Shown here in pieces: positions 31,838 to 43,118 of a DNA stretch of 64,000 nucleotides. A model generated the notes under the pieces. The model did not search any database. It worked only from the letters and a program-made list of their open reading frames with translations, and was not told the origin of the DNA. Position 1 is the stretch's first letter, and each line of letters opens with the position of its first letter. The DNA comes from Mycoplasma iguanae. GTDB taxonomy: Bacteria > Bacillota_I > Bacilli_A > Mycoplasmatales > Metamycoplasmataceae. A program made the position numbers and the translations under genes. The stretch lies in assembly GCF_024722375.1 (NCBI RefSeq), contig NZ_CP102734.1, positions 567,346 to 631,345 on the forward strand. The letters are read 5' to 3'.

Positions 31838-32004
31838 TTACGTTTTAAAAAAACAAAACAAAAATGTGTTTTGTTTTGTTAGGAGGTTAAAGTAGAGAAT
31901 TAAAAAAGATTTTTTATCTGATAATTCTAAACTTTAACTATAAAAAACTAAGTTTTAGAATCATCAGATGTTGTGATTTTTAAAAGTTAGGAGAAGAAAA
32001 ACAC
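31838..32004 (+). promoter_or_regulatory. Permease leader with mutually exclusive hairpins (candidate riboswitch/attenuator)
   Basis: Three stems are visible. H1: AACAAAACA / TGTTTTGTT (about 31852-31880). HA: 31886-31902 pairs with 31922-31938 (15 of 17 positions: GTTAAAGT..AGAATTA against TAATTCT..ACTTTAAC). HB: 31916-31934 pairs with 31950-31969 (arms ATCTGATAATTCTAAACTT and its near-complement, one mismatch and one bulge). HA and HB share 31922-31934, so only one can form. A second AGGAGG (31881-31886) not followed by a start codon sits at the foot of HA. The permease site AGGAG is at 31989-31993. The layout is that of a switch; no known class is recognised. Confidence 0.5.
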
Positions 32005-33531
32005 ATGCGATGATTGAGTAATTACTTTCAATTTGAAGTTAATAAAACCACATGATCTAAAGAAATAATTGGTGGTTTATCTACATTTTTGGCAATGATT
32101 TATATTTTGTCAGTTAATCCTGCTATTTTAAGCAGTAGTTGAAATGTTGATGAAGGTTCTAAATATATTGGGGCTTTATTTTTAGGAACAGCTTTATCTT
32201 CATTTATTGGTACTATTTTGATTGGTTTTTTTGCAAAAGCCCCTTTAGCAATGGCACCGGGGATGGGGCTAAATGCATTTTTTGCTTTTAGTGTGGCAAA
32301 GGGTTTTGGTTTAGGTTTTGATGGCGCATTAATAGCCGTCTTTTTTTCGGGAATTTTATACTTTATTGTAACAACAACCCCTTTAAGACAATGAATTATT
32401 AATGTATTTCCTAAAAACTTTAAAATTGCTATTTCAGTTCTAATAGGTTTATTTATAGGATACATCGGTTTACAAGATGCCGGTTTAATTACATCAAGTC
32501 CTGCAACTTTAACACAAATTGGAGATTTAAGCAATCCAATTGTCATTATTGGATTTTTATCACTAATTATATTTTTAATACTTTATTATTTAAAAGTTCC
32601 TGGATCAATTTTAATTGGAATATTAATTAGTTTTATGATGTTACTAATAACTTGATTAGTAACTAAAAATAATAACTATACAGGTACTTTAAGTTCACAT
32701 GAGCAATATCTAGTTGCTCTAAGAAATAATTTTCAAATTCAGTCTTATGGAGATATGACACAATTTGGTGAATTAATTAAGCATTCATGATCAAATGTGG
32801 GAAATGTTTTTAAAAATCCATTATTTTACATTTCAATTTTAACTTTCTTTTATTTTGATTTTTTTGATTCAGCCGCAACCTTTGTTCTGGTTTCAAGATT
32901 ATTAAATAAATCAGAAAATGAAAATAAAAAATTCTTTAAAAAAGCAAATATTACAGACGGGGTTGCAACTATTTTTGGTTCAGTTTTATTATCTTCTTCT
33001 GTTACAACTTATGTTGAATCAACTGTAGGTATTAAAAGTGGTGCTAAAACAGGTTTTGCTTCTATAATAACAGCATTAATGTTTTTGGTATCAATTGCTT
33101 TCTATCCGATTTTAAAACCATTTTTTGCTATTTATAATCCTGTAACACAAACATCTATTTCACCTATCACTGGTCCTATTTTAGTTTTAATTGGAATATT
33201 AATTATGAATGAATTAAGAAACTTCGATTGATCTATAAAATTAGATTTACCAGTTTTAATTACCATTATTTTATTTGGTGTTTTAGGATTTTCAATTTCT
33301 AAAGGAATTGCATTTGGTTCAATTATTTACTTCTTCATGCATAAAGTTGTTTATGCCTTATTATTTGTTTTCTCTAATAAAAAAGAAGAATGAAAAAATA
33401 GTTCTAAAAAAGAGTTGTTTTTGCAACTAATCAAATATGAACTTAATTGATCAATGTTAACTTTAACGATTTTATCTGTAGCTTACTTAATTGTGGAATC
33501 ATTAATTCACAACGGCGTAATTGCAGCTTAG
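32005..33531 (+). CDS. NCS2-family purine/pyrimidine permease (AzgA/PbuG type)
   Basis: 508-aa integral membrane protein with about 12 hydrophobic segments; imports nucleobases such as adenine, guanine or hypoxanthine by proton symport. Family marks: KEIIGGLSTFLAMIYILSVNP near the start, PLAMAPGMGLNAFFAF (AzgA/PbuG signature), FYFDFFDSAATFVLVSRL and SSSVTTYVESTVGIKSGAKTG. The exact base cannot be told. UGA Trp are frequent (MRWLSNYFQ). Mycoplasmas cannot make purines de novo, so such transporters are essential. Controlled, most likely, by the structured leader before it; a strong terminator follows. Confidence 0.9.
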
Positions 33532-33543
33532 AAAAAAGAAAAT

Positions 33544-33583
33544 AAAAATCTCTCTGTGTTATTTAAAACCCAGAGAGATTTTT
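33544..33583. terminator. Bidirectional terminator between permease and FNT channel
   Basis: AAAAATCTCTCTG / CAGAGAGATTTTT perfect 13-bp stem with U-runs both ways, between convergent genes. Confidence 0.9.
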
Positions 33584-33597
33584 ATTAAATTTAAAAA

Positions 33598-34650
33598 CTA
33601 TTTTTCAGCATCAACTTTTTTGTCATATTTAGATTTGTTCAAAAAGTGCTTATGATAATGTTTTTCAGCTTCTTCAATTGAAGAATTTTTATGTTTTTTT
33701 AAGTATTCTTCAATTTCTATTTCTTCTGCAAATTCTCTTTCAATTGTTCCGAATTTTTTAGCTTTATATTTAATTAAATATCAGTAAACACTTGGTAAAA
33801 TAATTGCACCTGCTACAAAATTACCCACTAATGCTGGTAATAAATTAAATAAAATAGCTTTAAATGATCAATCTCAAGCTATCAGGTCTTTTTTGTAAGT
33901 AATTAAATTATTTCATTCATGGACAGTATGTACTTCTTTAGCTTGTGTGGCAATATTAAAGCCTTCTAACATTACATCTGCATGCAATCATGAAAACATA
34001 AAAATAATTCCATTAGCAATAACATGGTGAAATCCTGATATTGTAAATAATCATATAAATAAGAAAATAATTAAGCTTTTTCCCATCGCTCCGCTAGTTG
34101 CAAGAGTTGATCAAACTGTTCCAGCAACAATGATGTTACATAAAATAGCTGAGAAAAATACTGTATATAATGAACTTCATCCACCATATGTTTTTTTGGT
34201 TGATAAAAATTCAATAACTCTTAAAGAATCAGCATTGAATAGATTTCCTAATCTAGCAATAATAGCAATAATTAATCCACCTAACATGTTTCCTAAAAAA
34301 ACTAAAGTTAGCCGAATTGCAATACTTTTCAGTTTAGTTCTTTTATCAAATCAAGCTAGAATTGATAAAGTATCAGAAGTAAAAAGTGATCCTCCCAGAA
34401 ATGTAATTAGCATCAATCCTACTGGAAAAATTAAAGCTGAAATTATTCAACCATAACCAGGAATATGATATTCTCCTGTTGTTTTATCTACTTCAATAAA
34501 TGCAGCTGTTGCATAAATATAAACAATATAAGTAATTGCAACATAAACAGCTGCCATAATTCCCATAACAAATACTTTAGCTAATCCCATGTTGGCTTTT
34601 GTATAACCGTATTCTAAAGCATTTGTAAAATTACTTTTATAATCGTGCAC
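33598..34650 (-). CDS. Formate/nitrite transporter family channel
   Basis: 350-aa membrane protein of the FNT (FocA/NirC) family with six predicted membrane segments. Visible: KANMGLAKVFVMGIMAAVYVA at the first helix, FLGGSLFTSDTL, VFLGNMLGGLIIAI (the GN.xG loop), and SGFHHVIANGIIFMF, which carries the central pore His region. An unusually long charged C-terminal tail (EREFAEEIEIEEYLKKHKNSS..) extends into the cytoplasm. In a fermenting mycoplasma it may release formate, lactate or similar anions (inference). Start is GTG at 34650, 6 nt after GGAG. Confidence 0.88.
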
Positions 34651-34670
34651 GATTGTCTCCTATAAATAGT

Positions 34671-34716
34671 AAAAAAACAAAAATACAAACTACTAAGACT
34701 GCATTTTTGTTTTTTT
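34671..34716 (-). terminator. Terminator of rpsD
   Basis: AAAAAAACAAAAAT (34671-34684) and ATTTTTGTTTTTTT (34703-34716) form an A/U stem of 14 bp right after the rpsD stop. Confidence 0.65.
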
Positions 34717-34719
34717 AAG

Positions 34720-35319
34720 TTATTTGTTGTAGTACTCAACAATTAATGAATCGTTAATTTCTTTAGCGATTTCTGTTCTTTCAGGTAATCTCTTGAATGT
34801 AGCTTTAAAATCTTTAACTTCAATTCATTCATGTTGACGGTTTAAAGCTAAAGCTTCAATTACTTGAACATTTTTTCTTGTTTTTTCTTTTAGTTCAACA
34901 ACATCACCCACTGAAACTAACATTGAAGGAATGTCTGCTTTTTTACCATTTAAAGTAAAGTGTCCATGGTTTACTAATTGTCTTGCTTGTCTTCTTGTTG
35001 AAGCAAAACCTGCACGGTAAACAACGTTATCAAGTCTTTGTTCTAACATTTGTAAGAAATTTGTACCTGATAGTCCTTTTCTTTTGGAAGCTTTAACAAA
35101 AGTATTTTTAAATTGTCTTTCGTTTAATCCATACATGTAACGAACTTTTTGTTTTTCATACATGTGTAGTTTGTAATCAGAAGGTTTAGATTTTTTTTGC
35201 CCATGTTGACCAGGAGCATATTCTCTTTTTTTTCCTTTTAAAAACTCTTTACCTGTTTCTAAAATAGAAAAACCTAATCTACGTGTTCTCTTAAAAGTAG
35301 ATCCGCGAAATCTTGCCAT
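34720..35319 (-). CDS. rpsD: 30S ribosomal protein S4
   Basis: 199 aa primary 16S rRNA-binding protein and, in Bacillus, repressor of its own m[43 protein letters not shown], and the S4 domain [31 protein letters not shown] are diagnostic. The last 36 residues follow a UGA Trp. Site AAAGAGG before the ATG. Monocistronic with a long leader. Confidence 0.97.
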
Positions 35320-35475
35320 ATAAGTGCCTCTTTCTGCAATTTTAAAAATTTAGCAAATAGAGCATTAACCCTTTTAAGGTTTTTTTAATTCAATGTTTTC
35401 GGCATCAAGCCAGCTTACTAACAAATCTAAACAAATTAAAAAAATAACTTAAAATGCTAATGTGCTATTAAATAA
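35320..35475 (-). promoter_or_regulatory. Long structured leader of rpsD (possible S4 autoregulation)
   Basis: About 150 nt without a gene precede rpsD. The segment 35390-35425 (minus: AAGCTGGCTTGATGCCGAAAAC) is strikingly GC-rich for this genome and can form GGC-TTGAT-GCC; a second stem AACC-TTAAAA-GGGTT follows (35366-35382). Autoregulatory binding of S4 to its leader is known in other bacteria; here it is inferred from position and base composition only. Confidence 0.4.
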
Positions 35476-35554
35476 TTGCTATAAAATTTTATATTATTTT
35501 TTATTTTTTAAAAGTAAAATAATTAAAATAAAGTTTTAAAAAATGCTTTTAAAC

Positions 35555-35560
35555 TATAAT
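35555..35560 (+). promoter_or_regulatory. -10 box of ezrA-like gene (leaderless type)
   Basis: TATAAT ending 6 nt before the ATG at 35567, with AAATCT between and no Shine-Dalgarno. Confidence 0.55.
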
Positions 35561-35566
35561 AAATCT

Positions 35567-37201
35567 ATGCCTATTTGACTGATTGTAGCTATTATTTTTT
35601 TAATTACTATTATATTAATTAGTTTTGTTTTAGCTTTTTTGTTAATTAAAAAATATCAAAATAAATTAATTGCAAGACGTTTACATGAAATTGAAATAGG
35701 AATTAATAAACAAGCACTACTTCCTTTGCTATCATCAATCAAACGTTTAAATACTTTAGAAAATTTCAAAGAATATTTTGATTTAAAAAATAAAAAATAT
35801 CAAAATTTAAAAAACGATCGAGTTGAATTAACAATCAAATATAATGATTGTAAAATTGCTTTTCAAAATAAATCACTTAGTAGACAACAATTAAAAGAGT
35901 TAAATAATCTCTTCTCTAAATTTCAAAATAAAATTATTGAAATTAATAATGGTATTAACCAAATTTTTCAAGAAACAGACATTAACACTAAAGAATATAA
36001 AAAAATAATTTTTTATTTATCTGAAGCAAATAAAATTTATGAAAGTAAATCTCAAAAATATAATATTCAAAGTTCGGTTATTGATTCACAACTTTCTTTA
36101 GTAAAAATAAAAAATAAAAACTTAAAGTTTGCTCTAGGTACAAATAAATTTTTAGAAAATCAAAAATTGTTAAATGACTTTGCTCATGAAATTTTAAAAC
36201 TCTATAAACTTATTAATTGTTTTGTAGAAATTGAATTTCAACTACATCAAATTATTGATAAAAAAATTAAGATTATTAATGATGAAATTACAAAATTACA
36301 AGTAAAATCACCTGAAATTTTAGAAGAAATAAAAAACAATTTTGAACAAATTCAAATTTTAAAAGAAAATGCTGAAAAATTCTATTATAATGCCCAAATA
36401 GATGAAGCTAAAGATGAAATTAGAAAAATTTATGCCCAAATTGAAAATATTTATTTATTAATTAAAAAAGAAAAAACCTTTGAAAATTTTTACAAATTAA
36501 ATGTGAAAAGAAAAGATCAACTAAATGCGTATATAGTTGAATTGTATAAAGAAGTAAAAGCAACTTTGTTTAAATATGAAAATAATTTTTTTTATCAAAG
36601 AAATATTGACATAAAATATTTGAGTAATCAAATTCACTTGACTTATAAAACATGAAATGAAAAATTAATTATCGCTTCAAGAAGTAAAAGTAAAATTAGC
36701 TATATTAATAATTTACAAGAAGCTTTAATTCAAATAAAACATTTCATAAAACTTAAAAATGAATTAGATGAAACAATTAATAACTTAAATTATTTAAAAA
36801 ATAATCAAAATCAAATTTATTTAAATTTAGAACTTTTAATTTTAAGTATCGAAGAAAATATTAAAAAATATAATGTTATTTTGGAAGAAGATGAAATTTC
36901 ATCTTTAAAAAAACTAAATGATTTGAAAAAAATGGCTGTGCCTAAAAATGAAATTATTTATCTTGAAGATCAAATAGAATTAAAGAAACTACAAGAAGCA
37001 ATTATTCAAGTTTTACTAAAAATAGGTTATAAAATTGAAATTGTAAAAATTGTAAAAATTATTTTACAAGAAGCTAATTTGCAGAGATCTACTAACAAGG
37101 AATTAAATGCTAATTTAAAATCGTTAGAAAGATTAACTTTAAATGGACAATATATTAAAGCTATAGAGAATTTTAATCAATATTCAAAACGTAGAAAATA
37201 A
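35567..37201 (+). CDS. ezrA: EzrA-like membrane-anchored coiled-coil protein
   Basis: 544 aa. One N-terminal membrane segment (MPIWLIVAIIFLITIILISFV with a UGA Trp) followed by a cytoplasmic rod of almost continuous coiled coil (repeated heptads such as LLKNLEKYNKE-like, INDEITKLQVKSPEILEEIK). Topology and length equal EzrA, the negative regulator of FtsZ-ring formation in Firmicutes; individual motifs are weak, so the name is by architecture and by the neighbouring thiI, which adjoins ezrA in many Firmicutes. Leaderless-type promoter. Ends 8 bp before thiI. Confidence 0.75.
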
Positions 37202-37209
37202 GAGGAAAA

Positions 37210-38349
37210 ATGTATTCAGAAATTTTATTAAGATATGGAGAATTATCTTTAAAAGGTAAAAATAAAAAAATATTTATTAATCAATTATCTGCTAATATTG
37301 AAAAAATAATAGGAATAAAACCTGCAACAAGCTTCGACAGAATGTTTTTACCTTATAATGAAAATTACATTGAAAAACTACAATATATTTTTGGAATTTC
37401 TTCTTTTTCTCCTGTTATCAAAATCAATACTGATTATGAAGAAATTGAAAAAAAAGTTTTAGAATATTTTGATAATTCTAAAAAAACTTTCAAAATTATT
37501 GCAAGAAGAAATTGAAAAAATTTTGAATTTAATTCTGATCAAATTAATAGAAAAATAGCAACTGCTTTATTTAATAAATTTCAAGATTTAAAAGTTGATG
37601 TTAAAAATCCAGAAAATTTAATTAGTATTGAAGTGCGTAAAGAATTTACATACATCTTTTTAAATTCACAAAAAGGTTTAGGTGGTTTACCAGTTGGTGT
37701 AAGTGGGAAAGTTTTACATTTAATTTCTGGAGGAATTGATTCTCCTGTGGCAGCTTATTTAATGATGAAAAGGGGTGTTAAAATTGATTTTCTTTCATTT
37801 ATTACACCACCTCAAACTGATGAAAAAACTGTAGAAAAAGTTAATAAAATTATTAGTTTATTAAATAAATTTCAAGGAACCACTATACTTTATCAAATTA
37901 ATTACAGCACTTTGATGAACTATATTGGTTTAACTTCAAATCAAAGTTACAAAATTAATTTAATGCGTCGTAGTTTTTATAGAATAGCTTCACACATTGC
38001 TCAACAAAATAATTATTTAGGTCTTTCAAATGGAGAAAACTTAGCACAAGTTGCTTCACAAACTTTAGAATCTATGGATGTTATTGGTCAACAAAGTAAA
38101 TTTCAAATTTACAGACCTTTACTAACTTATGATAAAGTCGAAACAATTAATATTGCAGAAAAAATAGGAACTTACCAAATTTCAATTGAAAAAGCCAATG
38201 AAGCTTGTGAAATTTTTGCTCCACAAAAACCTGTAATTAAACCCGGATTAAAAACTGCAGAAAATTTAGAACAAGAACTAAACCTTTTAAAACAAATGGA
38301 AAAGGAAACTATTAGTAAAAATTTAAAGGTTAAGAAATTTAAAATATAG
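37210..38349 (+). CDS. thiI: tRNA 4-thiouridine synthase ThiI (no rhodanese domain)
   Basis: Adenylates U8 of tRNA for sulfur insertion. 379 aa: N-terminal ferredoxin-like and THUMP regions (YSEILLRYGELSLKGKNKKIF; YIFGISSFSPV), then the PP-loop ATPase (LHLISGGIDSPVAAYLMMKRG) and the C-terminal tail with ITNEACEIFAPQ-type motif (EKANEACEIFAPQKPVIKP). It lacks the C-terminal rhodanese domain found in Escherichia coli, like Bacillus ThiI, so sulfur must come from a dedicated cysteine desulfurase. Site AGAGG; follows ezrA closely. Confidence 0.93.
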
Positions 38350-38426
38350 TTTTAACATTTTTTTTATTTTTAAATGACATTTAGCAATTTACTTTTTTAA
38401 AAAAATAATAGTTTAAAATTATTACA

Positions 38427-40550
38427 ATGAAAGAACTAACAGGAAAATTCATAAAATTCATATTTAGAAATGAAACAACCAATTTTTTTGTTGGTTTATT
38501 TAGAATCGATAAAGAATACCGACATGATCCTGAAATTATTTCTTTGAGTTCAAATTCAAACGTCCAATTAGATGTTAAATATAAGGTTATAATCGAAGAA
38601 AACAAATTAACTAAATATCCTAATAGTTATATTTTACAAAACTTTCATGAAATATTACCAGATGATAAAATAGGCTTAATTAATTATTTTGCTTCTTCTA
38701 AATTTCCTGGAATAGGGAAAAAAACTGCAGAAACAATTGTTGAAGATTTAGGAATTAGAACAATTGAAATTATTAAAGAAAATCCTGATGTTCTTGATAA
38801 AAGTAAATACAAATTAAATAAACAGAGAAAACTAACTATTATTGATGTTTTAAATTCTAATGATCAAGAAATTGAACTAGTGAAATTATTTCAAGCAAAC
38901 AATCTACCTGCAGATTTAATGAAAAAAATTATTGAAAAAGTGGGAGTAAAAAAATTTTATGATTTTTACTATCAAAATCCTTTTGATATGTGGATAGATC
39001 ATGAATTTATTAATTTTGAAGAAACAAACAAGCTCGCTAAAGTTTTAAATTTTAGTGAAATAGACAGAGAAAAATATTTTGTATTAAATCAATTAAATCT
39101 ATATTTATGAAATATTGGTTCTACAAAAGTTTCTATTAACGCTTTTTTTAATAAATTGATTTATGTTCATTTAATTGAAAAAAGTAGATTTGGTCAAGTT
39201 TTAAAAGAATTAATTGATCTTGATCTAGTATTAGTTTTTCAAACTTTCTTGACAACTACAAATTTTTATTCAAAAGAAAAAGCTATTGTTAAAGTGCTAA
39301 AAACTGTACAAGCTAAAAATACTAAAAATTTTAAAAATATTTCTATTTCCACTTACTTTGATAATAAACAAAGTAAGGCTATTAAAGGTGCCTTAAACTC
39401 TGGTGTATCTATCATTACAGGGCAACCTGGTACAGGAAAAACCGAGATTTTGAAGGAAATATTAAAACAATTAGAAAAAAAATACAATAAAAATGACATT
39501 GCAGTTTTAGCTCCTACTGGTCGTGCAACTTTTCAAATTGCAAATAAAACTTCTTTTCCATCGAGAACAGTCCACTCTTTCTTAGGATGACAAGAAACAC
39601 GTTTTAAAGTTAATGCAGATAATCCTGAAAAAGTAAATATTTTGATTGTTGATGAATTCTCAATGATTGATACAAATTTATTCCATGCTCTTTTGAATGG
39701 AATAAAAATTAAAGAATTGGATAAAATAATTCTAATTGGTGATAAAGACCAAATTCCTTCAATTGGTGAAGGTTACTTGTTAAATGATTTTATTAGTTCG
39801 GAAAAATTTCCTGTGTTTTTACTAAAAAATAATTATAGACAAAAAAATGGGTCAAATATTTTTGCAGATGCCAATAAAGTAAATCAAGGTTTATTTCCAG
39901 ATTTTATAGGAGAAGATTCAAAATTTTTACAATTACAAGAGCACCAGTTTTTTTCAAAATTAAATAAAATATTTGATGATTTTTACAAAAAATATTCAAT
40001 TGAAGATATAACAATTTTGGTTCCCATGTATGAAACACCAATTGGAATTAATTCTATTAATAGTTTTATTCAATCAAAAATTTTTGAATCAGAAAAAAAG
40101 ACTTTTTACATGATTGGGAATCGGAAATTTTATATTGGTGATAAAGTTATTCAACTTGAAAATGATCTTAACTCGAATATTTTTAATGGTGAAATTGGCT
40201 ATATTGAAAATATTGTTATCTACAAAAATAAAATTGATTTTATTATAGTTAAATTTCCCGGTGATAAACTTGTGAAATACACAGTTCCACAGTGAAATAA
40301 AAATGTTACCTTAGCTTATGCTATTTCTATTCATAAATTTCAAGGTAGTGAATCTCCTGTAGTAATTATGGTTATTTTTAACTCACACAGTGTATTATTA
40401 AATAAAAAACTAATTTACACTGGTATGACTCGCGCAAAAGAATATTTAGTAATTTTAGGAGATCAAAGATCATTGCAATTTGCTATTTCTAAAGATTCAG
40501 ATTCCGATAGAAAAACAAATATACAAGATTTATTTTTAGAAAACAATTAA
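38427..40550 (+). CDS. recD2: RecD-like (RecD2) DNA helicase
   Basis: 707 aa superfamily 1B 5'-3' helicase acting in DNA repair without RecBC. N-terminal domain (KFIKFIFRNETTNFFVGLFRI), a helix-hairpin-helix region (FASSKFPGIGKKTAETIVEDLGI), then motif I SIITGQPGTGKTEILKEIL, motif II VNILIVDEFSMIDTNLF, motif III ILIGDKDQIPSIGEG, motif IV region LKNNYRQK, and motif V/VI LAYAISIHKFQGSESP..IYTGMTRAKEYLVILGD. UGA Trp codons join the parts. TAAAAT (38414-38419) ends 7 nt before the ATG with no Shine-Dalgarno: leaderless type. Confidence 0.92.
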
Positions 40551-40576
40551 TTTTTTTATAAAAAGGAATAAAAAAA

Positions 40577-42103
40577 ATGCAAAAATTAGAATTTGGTACA
40601 GCAGGAATTAGAGGTATTTTAGGTCAAGGTGAAAAATACCTAAATATTTTTCATGTTTACAATATTGTTGAGGGATTAGCTCAATATTTAATTAATAATT
40701 TTTCTGATGCGCAACAAAGAGGTGTGGTGATTGGGAGAGATAGCAGAGATCGATCATTAGAATTTGCTCAAGCTGCGGCTGCCATTTTAGATCAGTACAA
40801 TATCAAAGTTTATTTTTCTGAAGATATTTGCCCCACTCCCGTTATAAGTTATGCAATTAAAAAATATCATGCAATTGCAGGTATTAATGTTACTGCAAGT
40901 CATAATCCTAAAAACTTTAATGGATTAAAATTTTATAATTATTTTGGTTCACAAATGCTACCTGATGAAATTGATAAAATTACTCCTTTATTTAAAGGAT
41001 ATAATTTTTATCTAAATAAAAAATTTGAATTTTCTCTAAATAAAAATATTTCCTATATTAAACAGAAAATTTTTGATCAATACTTAGAAGACATTCTAAA
41101 AATTGGTGATTCCAATTTAGACTGCTCTGATATTTCTATAGCTTTTTCTCCTTTAAATGGTACAGGGGCTAAATTAGGAGAAAAAATTTTTCAAAAACTA
41201 AAAGTTAATTATTTTTTAGTGAAAAATCAAATGGCTAATGATCCAAATTTTACTTATTGCCAAAGCCTAAACCCTGAAAATCCTTTAGCTTTTTGTGAGG
41301 TTAATGAAGTAGGAAAAAAACATAAAGCAGACATAGTATTAATTACAGACCCTGATGCAGATCGTGTTGGTTTAGGTGTATGAAATGAAGAAAAAAAAGA
41401 TTATGTTTCATTAACAGGAAACGAAACAGCAACTTTGATTTTTCAATATTTATTAGAAATTAATAAAGATCAAGATTTAACTAAATATTACTTAATTTAT
41501 TCAATTGTTTCCTCTTCTTTGCCTAAAATTATGGCAGAAAAAATGGGCATAAAAACTTATCCTATCAATACTGGATTTAAGTGAGCTGGAAAAATTATTA
41601 ATAATCAAAACCAAGACAAAAAAATGTTATTTGCTTTCGAAGAAAGCTACGGTTCTTTAATTGATAAAGAAATTTCTTTTGATAAAGATGCATTACAAAG
41701 TCTTGTAATTTTAAGTAAAATGACTTCTTTTTATAAAAAACAAAATTTAAGTCTTTTAAATGTTTTAGAAAATATTTACCAAGAATATGGATATGTCATT
41801 TCTGAAACCATTTCAATTGATTTAAATCATGAAAGTCAATTGACAGAGTTAAAAGAAAAATTTGCTAAAACAAATTTTGGAATTAAATTAATTAATTTTT
41901 TAGACTATAATCAAAAAATTGGTGAAATAGAACCCACAGATATGTTGATAGCTCAACTAGAAAATAATGCCTGAATTTCTTTGCGCCCCTCAGGAACTGA
42001 ACCTAAAATTAAATTTTATATATTTTTAATTGATAAAAATAAACAAAATGCTCAAAATAATTTTTTAAAAATTAAAAACAAAATTGAGGGATTAATAAAT
42101 TAA
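40577..42103 (+). CDS. Phosphoglucomutase/phosphomannomutase
   Basis: 508-aa alpha-D-phosphohexomutase; interconverts hexose-1- and -6-phosphates and feeds glycolipid and glycan synthesis. All four family motifs are intact: GTAGIRGILGQGEKYLNIF (sugar-binding start), AGINVTASHNPKNFNGLKF (phosphoserine loop), ITDPDADRVGLGV (metal loop), and AFEESYGS (sugar loop), with the phosphate loop RPSGTEPKIKF near the end. AAAGGAAT site; 26 bp after recD2. Contrast with the degenerate homologous domain at 59343-60596. Confidence 0.95.
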
Positions 42104-42128
42104 AAAATGGCTTTTATGCCATTTTTTT
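42102..42128. terminator. Terminator overlapping the plsX end
   Basis: AAAAAATGGC / GCCATTTTTTT stem between the convergent phosphohexomutase and plsX genes; the last codons and stop of plsX lie inside it. Confidence 0.75.
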
Positions 42129-43106
42129 AAGTTCTGTTTCGATTTTGTTTAAGACATCATTTTCTAAAGCTTTTTTTACTTGGTTTAATGCTCCTATATA
42201 AGCTTTTTGATCACTTGAACCATGTGATTTTAGAACAACACCTTTCACGCCAACCACTCAAGCAGCTCCGACATTTCGATAATCAAATTTTTCTTTTATT
42301 TCTTTAAATGCTGGTTTTAAAATTAAAGCGGCTATTTTTCTTATGAATGAGGCTGTAAGTTTTTTTCTTAATAATTTTGAGAAGGTCATAATTGTCCCTT
42401 CCATTGCCTTTAAAGCTACATTTCCTGCATAACCATCAGAAAGTACAATATCAATATCTTGATCTAACAAATTGCGTGATTCGATAAAACCTTGATAATT
42501 TTCTCCTAATTGAGATTGTAATAATTTATTAGCTTCAATATGGCTTTCTAAACCTTTATAATCTTCTGTACCAATGTTTAGTAAACCAATTTTTGGTTGA
42601 GCATTTCCAAATAAAATAGTATAAAAAATGCTTGAAATTTTTGCTCATTCTAAAAAGTAACTTGCTTTAACTTCTAAATTTGCACCCGCATCTAATAATA
42701 AGAAAAATTTATTATCTTCTAATTGTGGAATCATTGGCATAAATGCAGGACGAGAAACATTTTCTAATCTTTTTAGCTTGAATGTTGCAGCAGCTAAATA
42801 ACTACCTGAATCACCTGAAGATAAAACCGCATCTCCTTTATCTTCTTTTAATAAATCTAATGCTTTATTCATTGAAGTTTGTTCTTTGGTACTTTCACGT
42901 AAATTAGTTCCTTTTTTAGAAACGTTAGGCTCATGCACAATAACAATATTTTTAAATTTTGAATCTAAATATTTTTTAATTTCTGTTTCATCCCCAACTA
43001 AAGTAATTTGATAGTTTGAATTTAGTTCTAAAAATTGTTGTGAAGCTAAAACAGCTGCCTCAACTCCATTATCATTACCCATTACATCAAAAATAATATT
43101 TTTCAT
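42114..43106 (-). CDS. plsX: Phosphate acyltransferase PlsX
   Basis: Makes acyl-phosphate for glycerol-3-phosphate acylation at the membrane. 330 aa. IIFDVMGNDNGVEAAV (usual DAMGGD..), ALDLLKEDKGDAVLSSGDSGSYLAAA (usual AGNTGA), RPAFMPMIPQ, FFLLLDAGANLEVKA, GLLNIGTEDYKG and DIVLSDGYAGNVALKAMEG are in family order. The Asp-Ala to Asp-Val and SSGDSG variants are mild departures. 12 bp after fakA, so operon asp23-fakA-plsX. Confidence 0.94.
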
Positions 43107-43118
43107 TTTTTACCCCTT

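Noticed and set aside
31881-31905. AGGAGG at 31881 as the ribosome site of a leader peptide.
   Set aside because: No ATG/GTG/TTG start follows within 15 nt; it was kept only as part of the structured leader.
31930-31955. Segment CTATAAAAAACTAAG resembles the 3' tail of class I preQ1 riboswitches.
   Set aside because: The short 5' stem and C-rich loop that bind preQ1 are missing, the segment is the loop of a much longer hairpin, and the gene is a permease of a different kind; the match is plausible by chance in A-rich DNA.
32100-32546. 148-codon minus-strand frame opposite the permease.
   Set aside because: Plus strand encodes a continuous NCS2 permease with conserved motifs; the reverse frame has no start site or recognisable content.
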